Assembly: GCA_003116975.1 (NCBI GenBank)
Contig: BGKB01000003.1
Span: 372,001-436,000 of the forward strand
Direction of reading: 5' to 3'
Length of the DNA: 64,000 nt
DNA from: Aurantiochytrium sp. KH105
Taxonomy: Eukaryota > Sar > Bigyra > Thraustochytrida > Thraustochytriidae
Position 1 is the first letter of the stretch, and each line of letters begins with the position of its first letter. A program made the position numbers and the translations under genes. Below, piece after piece: positions 25,588 to 36,800 of the stretch. The notes beneath the pieces are model-generated. The model had not been told where the DNA came from and did not search any database. It saw only the letters and a program-made list of their open reading frames with translations.

Positions 25588-27658
25588 TGTCCCTTCCTCG
25601 CTTGCTGGCTCCTAAGCTCCTCGCGCGCGGCGGGACCTGGGTCCGGGGTTCTGTCGCGGGGTCGTTAGTTCGTTGGCTCGATGCGAGCTACGCTAGCTTG
25701 CGATCGTTGGTCCTGGACCACCGCCAAGGTCACGAAGATAACGGCGACGGCGCCGCTCCACGCACCTCTATCCCTCGCTCGCTCCGGCCGGCGAGACGAA
25801 CGACGGACAGGCACGCGCGCAGGCAGGCACGCTGCTTGCTCGCTCGCTTGCTTGCTTGCTTGCTTGCTGCTGCCTCAATTCCGCGGCGCTCCGGGGCGGC
25901 AGGGAAAAAGCTCCTTGGGTGTTTCGGGACTGCTGCCACCCGCGGAGTTCTGCCGGCCAGCCGTCTCCCCCCGGACCTCCGCCCGATTCGCGCGGATTTC
26001 CGGGAAGCCACGGGGACACAGACCGCTGGTCCCCGGTCCCTCATGGGTGGCCCAGGCAGCGCTCGAGTTGTGGAGCGCCGCGGCGGCGTGCGCGCTCACG
26101 ACCGCGCGCGCCGGAGCCTGGAGCTTGGGCCCGCTGCGCGAGGCCTTCTCTTGCGAGCTCGCTCGACATGAACTGACCGATCGACGGCCGGCCAAAGGCG
26201 GTTGTGGTGATCGAGCACGATGCCTTTCATGAAAATGAAGATGATGAAGGTGATGAAGATGAAGGTGAAGATGAAGTGGAGGAGCAGCACCAAGAACAAG
26301 TTGAACGAGAGATGAACATCAAAAGCCAGAGGAGACTCGGAGAAAGAGCCTGGAAAAGGACGTGGCCAGGAAGCAAGTCAACAATTGGGCATGCTATGGA
26401 TGGTGATCGATCGACCAGCAGCAGCCAGCCACGCCAGTCGCATCGCTCCCGAGACAAAAGCAAAGGAAGCTCCGCTATTCCATCTCAAGAGCAGCACTCC
26501 CGGCCGTAAAGAGGAGCAGCGCCGCAGGAGAGAAGCCTCTTGAAGAAGCCCTCCGCGACGATGGCCTCGAGGGCATTGATCGATCGATCGATCGATCGGC
26601 CTTGAGGATTCTAGCTTCCCGGCCTCCACGCGTAGATAAGCAGTAAGAGCAAGAGCAAGAGCAAGAGCAAGAACAAGGTCGAAGAGCACGCGAGGGCAAA
26701 TCGAACGAAGCGAACGGATGTATGGCCAGGTGGGTGGATGTAGTACGTAGTACACGGGATGGGCGCCACTGTGCGTCTATGGGATGAACGACTCGGAACG
26801 AATGAATGGAGACGAGACGAAATGGATGGCAACGAACGAACTCGAGCGAAAGAACTCCGAGTCTCGGCGGCGCCCGCCCAGGACCAGCCGATAGTCGAGC
26901 TGACTAAGCTTTCCATTGCCGCTGGCACCGCGCCGACGGCGACCGGAAGAATGTGGCCGTCGGTGGCTGGGCGGAAGAGTCCAGCGGCCAGCCGTGGATG
27001 AGTGGTGAACGAGTGGCTGGACGGACGCTCGGGCGGGCGCCGATGCCGGAGGTCAGTGGCGTGCGGAATAGTTGTCATAACTAGCTTCAAGTTGCAGGCT
27101 ACCTACTTGTAAAAGGTGGATGTGGCCATAAAGAAAGGATGTCGGAGGCCTCGCCGACGACAGGGCCTGCTTTGCCATGGCATGGTCATCGAACACGGCG
27201 ACACCGACCACCGTTAAGGTGCTTGAGACGCCGCCATCGCGCCTGCAGTTGGATGTACGAAAGCCAAGCTCAACAATAGTCATGGTGTGGTGGTGACGGG
27301 TTGTCAGTGGCAAATGGATGAGTTGAGCTGAGCTGAGCTGAGATGAGAGGAGATGAGATGAGATGAAGACGCGGAGCCTACTTTGCTCACAATGCAACGG
27401 AGGCTCGGAGAGGTGGGAAAAGCTGAACATGGGTGATGGTGGGGGTGACCTTCTTGGCGAAGGCAAGCTGAGCGAGCGAGCAAGCTGCTGCTGCTGATTG
27501 TTTCGACTGCGAGACACAGACGCAGACGCAGTCGTGAGACCGTCGTGTCGGTCGACATTTCTATCATCAACACAGCCGGCTGCACTGCTGCAGCAATAAA
27601 AAGAAAGAAAGTAAAAATAGGCACACAGTTAAAAGTCTAGCAGTAGCTGAGACTACGC
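25588..27658. other. 2.1-kb non-coding region with several microsatellites
   Basis: 5' side of CPSase and 3' side of PIG-U. It holds a GCTT array (about 25840-25868), GATGAA-type repeats (about 26230-26285), a GATC array (26577-26598), GAGCAA repeats (about 26643-26675) and a GAGCT/GAGAT stretch (about 27320-27365). No coding frame has domain-like content. Confidence 0.5.
26577..26598. repeat. GATC palindromic microsatellite
   Basis: About five GATC units. Similar short arrays occur near 18037-18051. Confidence 0.8.
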
Positions 27659-28778
27659 CTAGGCGTTCTTGCGATGACGGTCTTCCTGCTCCGCATGATC
27701 AGCCAAAACACGGTCTCGCACAAGAGTGGCGCGCACGAAATGGACGAAAAGACTTGTTGCGCAAAACTGACAAATGAGCGTCTGAAAGTAGTAGTAGTTC
27801 GCATTGCCAGAGCCCACCGTTAGCCACATGTGTCGCATTACAGGAAGCATAATGGAGGTGCTCAAGACTCCAATTGCCAACGGCAAGACATATGGCATGC
27901 GTTTGACTGTCAGCGGATGCATCGCAAAAAGCGAAAGCATCAGCCCGATCCCAGAAGCATCTGGGTATTGCTTGCTCAGCTCGGCCAAAACAAGAAGGAC
28001 GTGGCCCAAAAGTTGGGGCCTGTGAGAAAAGCTGACGCTCAACGGAAGCACCAAGAGCAAAGGACTTGCGCGAAAGGCGAGCTTGAAGAATGATCGTGCC
28101 TCCTCAAACACCTCGACAAAAAAGTACCACCAGAGGCCCACATTAGGTGACAAATCAGAGAGATCCACCTCTCGTAAGAGCCCACTGTAGAGGCTCTCCC
28201 CAACGGCGAGCATCGCTTCTGGGGCGGCAGTGTTCTTTGGAAGAGATTCCCGCAAGCTGTACCGTACGAGGCCGACGAGCGTGAGCAGAGCGACTGGAAC
28301 GACTTGTGCGATGGTTAGCAGCAGCGTTTTATATCCACGCCCATGTGATAGCTGCAAGACCACGGGAATGAGGAGCGGCGAGTACTGCAAAAGATTTACT
28401 GAAAGCGCCGCGCCAATGCCAAGGCTAGCGCCAAGCGTATCGCGTCGCAAAGCTCGCCACAGAGCAAAAAGCGCAGCGAGCGTTCCCAGCGAGCTCACAT
28501 TGCCGCCAACGCAAGCCAGAAGCGAGTAAGGATTGAACATGTACAAGAGAGCGACCGTGACGGGTGCGCGTTGTGGCGCTAATAGCGCCATCCTCACATA
28601 GCTGCCTGCCTTGGCCTTGCTTGCTGCGTCAGTGCCTTCCACCACAGACAGGGGAAGTCCTTCATGGATCGCAAGATTGTTGACAAAGTCCGTTCTCCCA
28701 AAATTGTTGACTTTTGCCCCTGGCGGAATTGGTTCCGTCTCGGCCGTGAGGCGACGCTCGATTGGGTTCGCTTCTTCG

Positions 28779-28823
<45 letters not shown>

Positions 28824-29200
28824 CCACGCCTCGTTGAGATCTCTGTCGGTACTTTTGATGGCCTCATGAGCGCCATGGTGGACGCCACAAGGAGTAGAGC
28901 AATGGCCATATCAACGGCCACGAGAAGGGCCTCTGCTGCCCCGCTCCGCGCTTCAAGCAAAGGAGCAAAGACATTCAGAAGCACAGGCGACGCTCGATAT
29001 GCTGCGCCCTCGTACGGCGATCTGCCGAGGCTCTTGAGGAAGACGCCCTCGCGGAGGGCTTCGAGACTCGAAGCCGCCGTGACGATTTCGCTTCCCGCCA
29101 CGGCTGCGAGGGCCTTCGCGCCGCCATTCTGCACGATCGCCCAGCGCATGGCTCCGCCGGCGACCGTCAGCCACGCGGCCGTCTCCCACGCGCCGCCCAT
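27659..29200 (-). CDS. PIGU: PIG-U/Cdc91-like GPI transamidase subunit (513 aa)
   Basis: A multi-pass hydrophobic protein with PIG-U landmarks: RSPYEGAAYRASPVLL near the N-terminus, LLYMFNPYSLLACVGGN in the middle, and NVGLWWYFFVEVFEEARSFF, the conserved region thought to bind lipid. PIG-U is one of five subunits of the ER GPI transamidase that attaches GPI anchors. I chose the ATG at 29200 (MGGAWETAAW) because the frame upstream to 29371 is Arg/Cys-rich and unlike the family. A run of about 13 Ala coded by GCA repeats (28780-28820) lies in a loop and is probably variable between strains. Usual length is about 400-435 aa, and the Ala loop explains part of the excess. Confidence 0.85.
28780..28820 (-). 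repeat. GCA/TGC microsatellite coding poly-Ala in PIG-U
   Basis: About 13 perfect triplets inside the PIG-U reading frame. Confidence 0.9.
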
Positions 29201-29991
29201 CGCGGCTATTCCCAAGGCTCGCACGCTCGTGCCTGCGCGAGCACCGTATCTGCCTTCCCCTCGAAAAAAGCACAAGCAGGCGCAGGAGCAGCAGAAGAAG
29301 GACCGCTTTCGCAAGAGGTTTCCCGTTGCAAAGAAGCCCCCTCTTTGGCGCACAGATCTTGTCTCGTACATTATCTGTCAAGAATCATGCTCGCCACCCG
29401 CCAGCGAGCTCTTGCGGGTATCCTCCATCCGCACGAAGAAGCTCTCATTCGCCACGCTGCCGAAGGTAACGAGTCCTTGCGCGCGTTACGCTGTTCAATA
29501 AGAGACTTATCCGAGGAGAGGGCCGGAGCAAGATAATAGGTCTCTTTCTGAAATCGCGAGGCTTCTTTTTTCTTCTTCTCCTTCTCCTTCTCCTTCTTCT
29601 TGCTCTTGTTGTCTCTTTTTCATCACAGAAGCCAAAACGCGATCCTGCCTCCCCCGCTCGCTCGCGGCCGCGCCCCTGGACAGACCCCGCGCGCGCAGGC
29701 TCGAGGTCGACCGCGGCCGCGCCCGGCGCCCGCAGGCCCCGCCGCCGGCCCCGCCGCCGGCCCCGCGCGTGCGCGCGCAGCGGAGCGAGCCGCCCCGGCG
29801 CGCGCGAGAGAAGCCGCGTGCATTCATTCCCTCGCTCGCGACGCGACCCTGCTTGGGCGCGGCGACCTCGAGGCGGACCACGGCGCCGCGACACCGCGCG
29901 AGACCGCGAAGGGCGGCCGCGGGGACGGAGCTCCTGGCCGCGAAGAGGACGCACGAGCGCGCAGGACTTCGGAGCCCGCGTTGAGCTTAAG
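29201..29991. other. divergent GC-rich promoter region between PIG-U and ARPC4
   Basis: No gene. It includes CTT-rich and CCGCCGGCC-rich tracts (about 29570-29610 and 29740-29765) and probably holds both promoters. Confidence 0.5.
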
Positions 29992-30866
29992 ATGGTACGT
30001 CGGGTCGGATCTTGACGCGCCCCGGGTGGGGCTACCGACCCCGAGGACGAGCGCGAGGATGCGCGCGTTCAATCTAAGAAGAACGTGGTATCCCGCGTCG
30101 CTATCGCGCGTGTAGCTGAAATGGAGCAAAGAGGAGAAGAAGGCGAAGGAGGAGCCGAAGGTAAGAATGTGCGACTGACTCGACAGCAACGAATGACGCA
30201 CACAGGCCAACACTCTCAAGCCGTACCTCGACTGCATCAGGACGACCCTGACCGCGTCCATGTGTCTGCGCAACTTTCCCTCGCAGATCGTTGAGCGCCA
30301 CAACAAACCCGAGGTGGAGGTCCGGTATGTGAAAGAAACGATGCGGTCACAATGTGTTTGTTGCAACGAGGCATGATGTATACTGACTTTTTCGTTCTCA
30401 ACTCAACGCGCATGCCACGGGTACATTGTCCGGATGACCAATTGCCGATTGATTGATTTACTTTTCAAATATGCACAGAGGAAGTCGTGAGCTTCTCCTG
30501 CAACCCATCACCATCTCTCGTAATGCGAACGAGAAGTGTTACATCGAACCCTCGATCAACTCGGTGCGGCTGAGCATCCGCATCAAACAAGCCGATGATA
30601 TCGAGGAGATTCTGACCGATAGATTTACGCGCTTTCTCATGCAGCGCGCAGAGCAGTTTGTCATCCTGCGTAGGAAGCCACTCGAAGGGTACGACCTGAG
30701 CTTTCTCATTACACACAAGCACCTCGAGATCTTGTGGAAGCACAAGCTCGTGGATTTCGTCATTCAGTTCATGGAAGAGATTGACCGTGAAATCAATGGC
30801 ATGAAGATTGCCGTTAACACCCGCGCTCGCATCGTTTCTCACGAGTTCATGCGCCAGTTTGCCTAA
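29992..30866 (+). CDS. ARPC4: Arp2/3 complex subunit 4 (ARPC4), three exons, 169 aa
   Basis: Exon 1 is just the ATG (29992-29994) before a GTACGT donor. Exon 2 is 30206-30324 ([15 protein letters not shown], then [16 protein letters not shown]). Exon 3 is 30479-30866 ([69 protein letters not shown]). Both introns are GT-AG (29995-30205 and 30325-30478), and the spliced length equals the human protein within one residue. ARPC4 forms the structural core of the Arp2/3 complex with ARPC2 and drives branched actin nucleation. This is the only gene in the window with well-supported introns, one of them directly after the start codon. Confidence 0.92.
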
Positions 30867-31058
30867 ATCATTGCAAGTATCCATGGGCTGTTTCTCTCCT
30901 TCTCCTTTTTTTCCCTCCCTCTCTCTCTTCTTCCTCGTTCCTTTGGGTGTGCAAACGTAGCTAGCGGAAAGGTCACCATTGTCAATCATTCCATTCAATT
31001 CCATTCAATTCAATGTTTACGTTTTGTATTACATTTGTTCTTCTGAGTGTTCGTTTGT

Positions 31059-31102
<44 letters not shown>

Positions 31103-31508
31103 TGGTTGACTGACCTGCTCCGTGCCGTTTAGAAGTTCGATATTTGCATGCTGGAGCGATGGCTAAAGTGGCGCCAATGCGCGATTAGGGCCAAAGAGAA
31201 AAGCTTTAGAAGCATATTGGAGCTTTTGACAACAATGCCTTTTCATGCTCCGCTCTGTTGAAAGATCACCGAGGTCAAGAAGAACCCTGAACACAGATCT
31301 TGGTAAACTTGCGAGCAGTATAGAGGAACCTCATCATTATCAATCATTCAATTCAATGTTTACTTTTTGTATAGTCGAGTGCCTGCCTGCTTGCTTGAGC
31401 GCTCGTGTGCTGCCTTGGAGCTGTTCAGTATCGTTTAGAGAAAGACTGGCTGCTCGAGTCTTCCGGGTTAAGTTTGTGCATTGGTGCCTACCCACTCTGT
31501 CAGCCTTC
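30867..31508. other. intergenic with a TTGC array and a diverged duplication
   Basis: About 30973-31135 and about 31336-31440 share ATTCAATTCAATGTTTAC, TTTTGTAT, a GCTTGCTTG stretch and CGTTTAGA, as an old direct duplication. The TTGC array is at 31052-31100. No coding frame seen. Confidence 0.55.
31052..31100 (+). repeat. TTGC tetranucleotide microsatellite
   Basis: About 12 units of TTGC, non-coding. Confidence 0.9.
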
Positions 31509-32732
31509 TCACACGCGCAGACAAGGCGTGCGGGGCTTTCGAGCGCTCCGCGGGGTCTGTTTCGTTGTCTTGGATGAGCGCTGCGGTGTTTTGCGAGCCG
31601 AAGCAGACCTCTTGCTGGCAGACTCCATCGATCGCTTTCGTGCGGAACCCTTTTCAGACGTGTACGCAACCTTCCACACCGCTGGAGTCGGGGATGCGGG
31701 CGGTGGAGTGCGCAAATTTGTCTCTGCATGAGGGCGGGCGGCCAAGACGCCTTCCGATGACGATCCCGTCGCACTCGAATCTGCGGAACGCATGGCTAAA
31801 GCTTCGCGCGCTTCGCGGGAAACGCTCTGGCGCGTCGTCCGAGGCGTCATTGGTTTTGCCGCAGTTTGGCGGGCGCGTTTCGTTGTGGTCGATGACTTCG
31901 CTTGAATCGTTTGGCTCGTCTCCACGGAAGCCGCGCTTTTGGCCACAATGGCCTTGGCAGCCGTGGGCTGCTTCAGAGCAGCCGCGACTTTGCGTGCCAA
32001 TAGCACGGCCGCGTTAACACCACGACCTTGTGTTTGCATGTGCGTCTGGTTTGGCGCTGTTGTTGCAGGGCCCTGGCCTTGCGAAGAATTTGACGTTGAC
32101 GATGAGGACGAGGAACCTGCGCGCTTCATGATACGATCCACCTCGGACTCGTGCGTTGCCTTGCCCTCGGCAACGGCACGAATGGTGTCCTTGAGGCGCT
32201 CGCTGACTGTAGGCAGCATTTCTGCGAGGGATCCCCGAAGGGCGGCGTTCTCTGCCAGCAACTGTCGAACAAGCGCCAGCTTCTCGCGCTCTTCGGGAGA
32301 CTCTTCTGTTTGCTTTGCCAGTGTTTCGTCGCTCAATGTCTTGCTCTCTGCAGCGCCCTCGGTCTTGACGCGGCTTTGATGATCCTCGGCGGTCTGCGTA
32401 TCGTTGTTGTGCTGAGCGTCTTGCTCCGCAAAGTCCTGCTCCAGCTGGGACACTGCGGCAGCGGCTACAGCATCGCGTCGGGACTTCAGCTGCTCTGCAA
32501 GCGTCTTGGCTTCGGTCTCCAGCGCAGTGACACGGCCAACGAGCTCGCGATCAACCGGCTGTGTCAGCACGGTGCGCTCGTCGAGAGAGGCTTTGGCCTC
32601 GATGCACTGCCGGAGCTTCTTGAGCACGCTTCCCTCGAAAGGGTCGTAAACGGCGTCTCGGCCGTGTTTGAAGCCCGGGCGCACCGCCTTGAAGCAGGCC
32701 TCCGCCCGCGTCACGTACGCCTCCATGGACAT
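31509..32732 (-). CDS. orphan coiled-coil protein with basic C-terminus (407 aa)
   Basis: I chose the ATG at 32732 (a second at 32726, MEAYVTRAEACF) because the open frame upstream is Arg/Leu low-complexity. Residues about 1-60 hold a possible small domain (FKAVRPGFKHGRDAVYDPFE). Residues about 70-190 are Glu/Gln/Lys-rich coiled coil. The rest is Ser/Thr/Ala/Lys-rich and strongly basic, ending RSARKPRTPCLRV with many S/T-P sites. This layout is typical of chromatin- or spindle-associated proteins, but no family is recognised. Confidence 0.6.
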   Translation of the reverse strand: MSMEAYVTRAEACFKAVRPGFKHGRDAVYDPFEGSVLKKLRQCIEAKASLDERTVLTQPVDRELVGRVTALETEAKTLAEQLKSRRDAVAAAAVSQLEQDFAEQDAQHNNDTQTAEDHQSRVKTEGAAESKTLSDETLAKQTEESPEEREKLALVRQLLAENAALRGSLAEMLPTVSERLKDTIRAVAEGKATHESEVDRIMKRAGSSSSSSTSNSSQGQGPATTAPNQTHMQTQGRGVNAAVLLARKVAAALKQPTAAKAIVAKSAASVETSQTIQAKSSTTTKRARQTAAKPMTPRTTRQSVSREAREALAMRSADSSATGSSSEGVLAARPHAETNLRTPPPASPTPAVWKVAYTSEKGSARKRSMESASKRSASARKTPQRSSKTTKQTPRSARKPRTPCLRV

Positions 32733-33695
32733 GGTGTCTGTCTCGTGACCTCTTGCGTCGAGGTCGCGCGCGCTGCAGCTCACGGTCTGCGCCCTCAAAA
32801 AGGAGTACTGTCTGCGTGCGTGCAACCGCCAACGCCAAGGTCGCAAAAGCAATCTAACCGCGAAGGCAACGATGCGCTCGCAAGACCCCGCCCGACCCTC
32901 TCCCAGCGCAGCCAAGCGCAGCCGCCTGCTCGCTCGCTCGCTCACTTGCTCGCTCGACCAACCGCCCAGCAAGCACAAGCGCGTGCCCCGGGGCAGCGAA
33001 ATCCAAAGCAGTTCTGGGCGGGCGGGGCTCGCGCTCGGGCTGACTGTGACCGCTCGCAACAAGTTATCGTGCTCGACGCCCACCTCGAAAGGAAGAACCT
33101 TGTAACGGCGGGGGTACGCGTGCGGACACCAACGCACACCGTTTTTGTGGTACACACTCTATTTACTTGAAACAAAATGAGGGGGAGGGGAGACGCTCGT
33201 GTAATACACAGCTAAAGAAAGAGGGATTCGAAGGTGGGAGTCTGGGAAAGAGAATAACATGCATACACACATGCAACAGTCATTCTGCAAATATGGTAGT
33301 GATGTCTGAAGGATGCTTGAGAGCATGGCACTTGACTAACGTCGAGGATACTGTGGCACGGACTTGTTCTCTTGTCTGCGGATTCGCAAAAGATCCTGTA
33401 TTCAATCCGCAAAGAATGTCGCACGAATGGATTTTCAAAAACAAAATACGGTCAAGAACTTGCTATCGTATGCTGAAGTGCACTACAGTGGGAATCATGT
33501 AAAAATGTCATCAGCGATTGAAGAATCGTTACGGACTACCTGTACTGATAGTAGAGAGCTGTAGTGAATGGCAGACCCAAGGCCAGATCTCCAAAACACC
33601 AAACAAACGAACAAGTAGCTCAAGAAAACGCGAACGCATGATGGGGAGAATATCCTTTCATGTCGATGGGAAGAAAAGTAGTCCTGGATCTGAAA
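32733..33695. other. intergenic, no gene seen
   Basis: Leader of the coiled-coil gene, then about 540 bp of AT-richer DNA leading to the SDR gene 3' end. No coding or structured feature stands out. Confidence 0.5.
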
Positions 33696-34763
33696 TTAGG
33701 CAGCTGCATTCTGCAGGTTAGCATCGACATCGGCCGTGGCGTACGTATCAACAACGGTCTCATACATGAGGTGATACTCAAGCGAGAGGCCGCCCTCCGC
33801 AGGAGGCGCAGTGGAAGGTGAGACATCCATCTTTGTCCGTGCAGGCGGCACATGGCCTGCAACCGCAGGTGGAATCGATGGATCGAGAGCCGTAGGAAGC
33901 AAGTTCTTGTGCGTCGCTGATACGGTCTTGGCGTCACGAAGGACCTTGATGATCTCCTCCTGCATGGGCGTCGCACCAACGAGAAGGAAGCGTCGTCCCC
34001 AGCCGGCCCAATCGAGGTCCATTTTGGCCGCAAGAACGTGTGCCTTGGCCACATCGCGAACATCGACGAGGGGAACGGAAATTTGCGTGATGCTCTCCGC
34101 CTTGAAGAAGCCACTCACCATCTTGGCCGTGACGTTGTCGGGCTTCTGACCCTGCATCACCGGACCAAAAATGTACGTCGGGTTCATCACGCTGAGCTTG
34201 AACGGGCAGCCATCGCGTTCAGCAATCTCCCATGCGGCGCGCTCGGCCAACAGCTTGGAGAGCGCATAGTAGTTTTTCTTCTCCTCCAGAACATCTTGCG
34301 GCGAAAAGTCTTTCTCAGTAAAAGGTTCCTCGGCCGGCTTGCGGCCGTAGGCCATGTACACGGCGGCAGTGGAGGATGTGAGCACAACCTTTTTCACCCC
34401 TGCCGCAGCGCAGGCCTCCAGCACGGTCTGTGTTCCCTGCACGGCTGGATCGACGAGCTTCGATCGATCGTTCTCGTCATCAGAGAAGAAGACGGGCGAC
34501 GCCGTGTGGAGCACAATGGGGCATCCCGAAATGGCTTCGTCAAACGATCCCTTCTTCATCAAGTCGCAGCCCGTGAAGAGTTTGAGGCGCTCCTTGGCGC
34601 CATCGAGGCTCTTGAGCACGCCCGCTTTGCCCTCGGACCGCGTCGTGGCGTGTACCTCAAAGCCGGCGTCCAGTGCCTCTTTCACAGCCCATGATCCGAG
34701 GAAGCCTGTGGCGCCTGTGATGCAGATCGGCCCACTGATTGCGTTCGCATCTGCTCCGGTCAT
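33696..34763 (-). CDS. extended short-chain dehydrogenase (dihydroflavonol reductase-like, 355 aa)
   Basis: The Rossmann motif CITGATGFLGSW is at residues about 15-26, the strand/Ser region LTSSTAAVY at 128-136, and the catalytic Y166-x3-K170 in NYYALSKLLAE. Then come MNPTYIFGP and VPLVDVRDVAKAHVLAA, all typical of the DFR/cinnamoyl-CoA reductase/epimerase class of extended SDRs. It would reduce a carbonyl using NADPH or NAD. The substrate cannot be told. The last about 55 residues are Pro/Ala-rich and not part of the core fold. No signal peptide. Confidence 0.85.
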   Translation of the reverse strand: MTGADANAISGPICITGATGFLGSWAVKEALDAGFEVHATTRSEGKAGVLKSLDGAKERLKLFTGCDLMKKGSFDEAISGCPIVLHTASPVFFSDDENDRSKLVDPAVQGTQTVLEACAAAGVKKVVLTSSTAAVYMAYGRKPAEEPFTEKDFSPQDVLEEKKNYYALSKLLAERAAWEIAERDGCPFKLSVMNPTYIFGPVMQGQKPDNVTAKMVSGFFKAESITQISVPLVDVRDVAKAHVLAAKMDLDWAGWGRRFLLVGATPMQEEIIKVLRDAKTVSATHKNLLPTALDPSIPPAVAGHVPPARTKMDVSPSTAPPAEGGLSLEYHLMYETVVDTYATADVDANLQNAAA

Positions 34764-35494
34764 CTTGTCGGCCTTTCCAGCCCGACGCGCAGCTCTCGCT
34801 CCTACTTCGAGCAGCTGCAGTCAGTCGTCTATCCTTCGTCTCTTGTGTTCGTGAGGTCTGATTATCTTACTACGGCTCACTGTATGCCGATGCTTTTGGC
34901 GCTTCGCTTCGCACCACGTTCGGGTTTTGCCGCAGCATACTACATAGGTTGTCACATCGAGGTGCCATGACATGGCCGCGGCCTCGCATGAGACGGCGTC
35001 CTCGGCGAGGCGGGTCGCAACGCCGCCTCGAACTCATTGAGTCTCACCCTCGTCGCCTTCGGCGACCCTTGCGCAACTCAATATTCTTCCCGAAATCAGT
35101 CCGGGCTAGGCCTACTAGGTTACTCGTCCCAGATAAGCATCGCAATGGGCTGCTGCACGTCGGACGTTGTCGACGACGCAGCTGTGCCGTGGCATTCATT
35201 GCCATCAAAAATTGGCACTCAGACAAACCAAGACTATAGGCGTAAAATAGTTTGTTCGTTCGTTGACCATTACCAGCACAAAACCACCACCATCATCGCG
35301 TCATGGGCATTGCGGTCAGCTGCAGCTGCAGCCGCGGGAAGAACTCACGAGAGATTGAGATTTCATTTCGCCCCTTCGTCCCACCCATTCATTCATGAAT
35401 GTTGCGCAGTGACATCATGAGTGACAGGCACCATGGATGACGGTCGAATCCAGCAAAGCAGATCGCAAAGCGACAGCTTGATCGCCGCGACGGG

Positions 35495-35542
<48 letters not shown>

Positions 35543-35639
35543 CCAGCGGCCAAGCGCAGGCGGCGCAGGAACCGAGACGAAGCCGAACAGGAGCTGTACG
35601 GCGCGGCGGGCTCGGGTTGGGACCTGAGCTGCGAGCGTC
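34764..35639. other. intergenic with a GGCA array
   Basis: Divergent region between the SDR (minus) and the racemase-family gene (plus). It holds a TAGGCCTA palindrome at 35107-35114 and a GGCA array at 35493-35542. Confidence 0.5.
35493..35542 (+). repeat. GGCA tetranucleotide microsatellite
   Basis: About 12 perfect GGCA units in the leader of the racemase-family gene. Confidence 0.9.
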
Positions 35640-36752
35640 ATGGGCTTCGACGCGCGAACGGCCTCTGTAGCGGCTGCGACAGTTGCTGCCGTCGCAAGCG
35701 CGGCAGCGCTCGGATACCTGGTCGGCTTGCGCGTGCGCGGGCAAAAGGCAGCAAATAGGGCGCAGCCGTGGGTCTGCGGCGTCCTGGGCGGCCTTGGCCC
35801 CAAGGCGACGGCTCTCTTTTACGATGAAAACATTATCAAGGCGCGCGTACAGCTGTTCAACGCAATGAAAGCTGGCCAAGAGTCAGTGGAAGCCATGTTT
35901 GCAGAAGTTGCTGCAGCTTCGACCGCGCTGTGGACTAAGGAACAGGTGGCGGCAGTTTGGGCGGCGCGGGTCGGCCAAGAAAAGGTTCGCGACCAGGATC
36001 ACATCGCCTGTCTCATGTACACCAACCCAACAATTCCGGGCAGGCCGGAGTTCATGTCTGGCCAAAGTGACGTTGATCCCACTGAGGACATGGCGCGCTC
36101 TGCGCAGGCATTGGTCAATGGCGGCGCCTCCGCGCTTTGTATCGTATGTAGCACTGCACACCAATTCAAGTCTGGCATGCTCGCCAAGCTGTCTCCCAAG
36201 GTTCCCTTTCTGGACATGTTGGACCTTACCTACGATTACGTCATCCGCACCGTGGAGGGCATGGAAGGTTCGTCGGGTTCCGCCCCCAAGAAGATCCGAG
36301 TTGGTCTCATGGGCACCGGGCCATTACTCAAGTTTAGAATCTACGAAGAGGCGTTTGCGAGGCGCGCCAAAGCAAAACACCAACGCGAACTGGAGGTTCT
36401 CACCCCTCTTAACACTGCCAATGGCGAGCAGAACAACTTTACAGAGGCCATCTTTGGCCAGCATGGTATCAAGGCCGGATACGATTCTGACCTCACCTGC
36501 GAGCACACATTTCGCAACTTTGAGCTCTTGCTAACAGAGGTTCTCAAACTGCACTTTTCAGGCGCAGAAGCCATTGTGCTTGGATGCACGGAGTTACCTC
36601 TTTTACTGACCAAGGAAAACATTGCTCGCTATGCAGAGCGCCTTCCGGACTCAAACGAATATAATAAGTCTGATGCGACCAAGCTTGTGCTCGTCAACCC
36701 GGCTCAGGTTCTGGGCGACGAGATTGTTCGCAAGTCTTTGGTCTGCAGATAG
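35640..36752 (+). CDS. membrane-anchored aspartate/glutamate racemase family protein (370 aa)
   Basis: Residues about 8-31 are an Ala/Val-rich hydrophobic anchor or targeting segment. The Asp/Glu racemase fold follows: VCGVLGGLGPKATALFYDEN at 45-64, the first catalytic Cys170 in IVCSTAH (the usual form is CNTAH), MGTGPLLKFRIYE, and the second Cys316 in LGCTELPLLL. Such enzymes interconvert L- and D-aspartate or act as hydantoin racemases or decarboxylases. Both Cys are present, so two-base racemisation is possible. The Asn-to-Ser change beside Cys170 could alter the substrate. The ATG at 35640 gives the anchor; a soluble start downstream is not obvious. Confidence 0.85.
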   Translation: MGFDARTASVAAATVAAVASAAALGYLVGLRVRGQKAANRAQPWVCGVLGGLGPKATALFYDENIIKARVQLFNAMKAGQESVEAMFAEVAAASTALWTKEQVAAVWAARVGQEKVRDQDHIACLMYTNPTIPGRPEFMSGQSDVDPTEDMARSAQALVNGGASALCIVCSTAHQFKSGMLAKLSPKVPFLDMLDLTYDYVIRTVEGMEGSSGSAPKKIRVGLMGTGPLLKFRIYEEAFARRAKAKHQRELEVLTPLNTANGEQNNFTEAIFGQHGIKAGYDSDLTCEHTFRNFELLLTEVLKLHFSGAEAIVLGCTELPLLLTKENIARYAERLPDSNEYNKSDATKLVLVNPAQVLGDEIVRKSLVCR

Positions 36753-36765
36753 ACATTTTCTTGTT

Positions 36766-36800
<35 letters not shown>

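Noticed and set aside
21271-25668. 1465-codon open frame on the plus strand opposite the CPSase gene
   Set aside because: It is an antisense shadow produced by strong codon bias; its composition (Arg/His/Leu/Val-rich) lacks domains while the minus strand has a complete CPSase.
32151-33170. 339-codon plus-strand frame opposite the coiled-coil gene
   Set aside because: Antisense shadow with Leu/Cys-rich low-complexity content.
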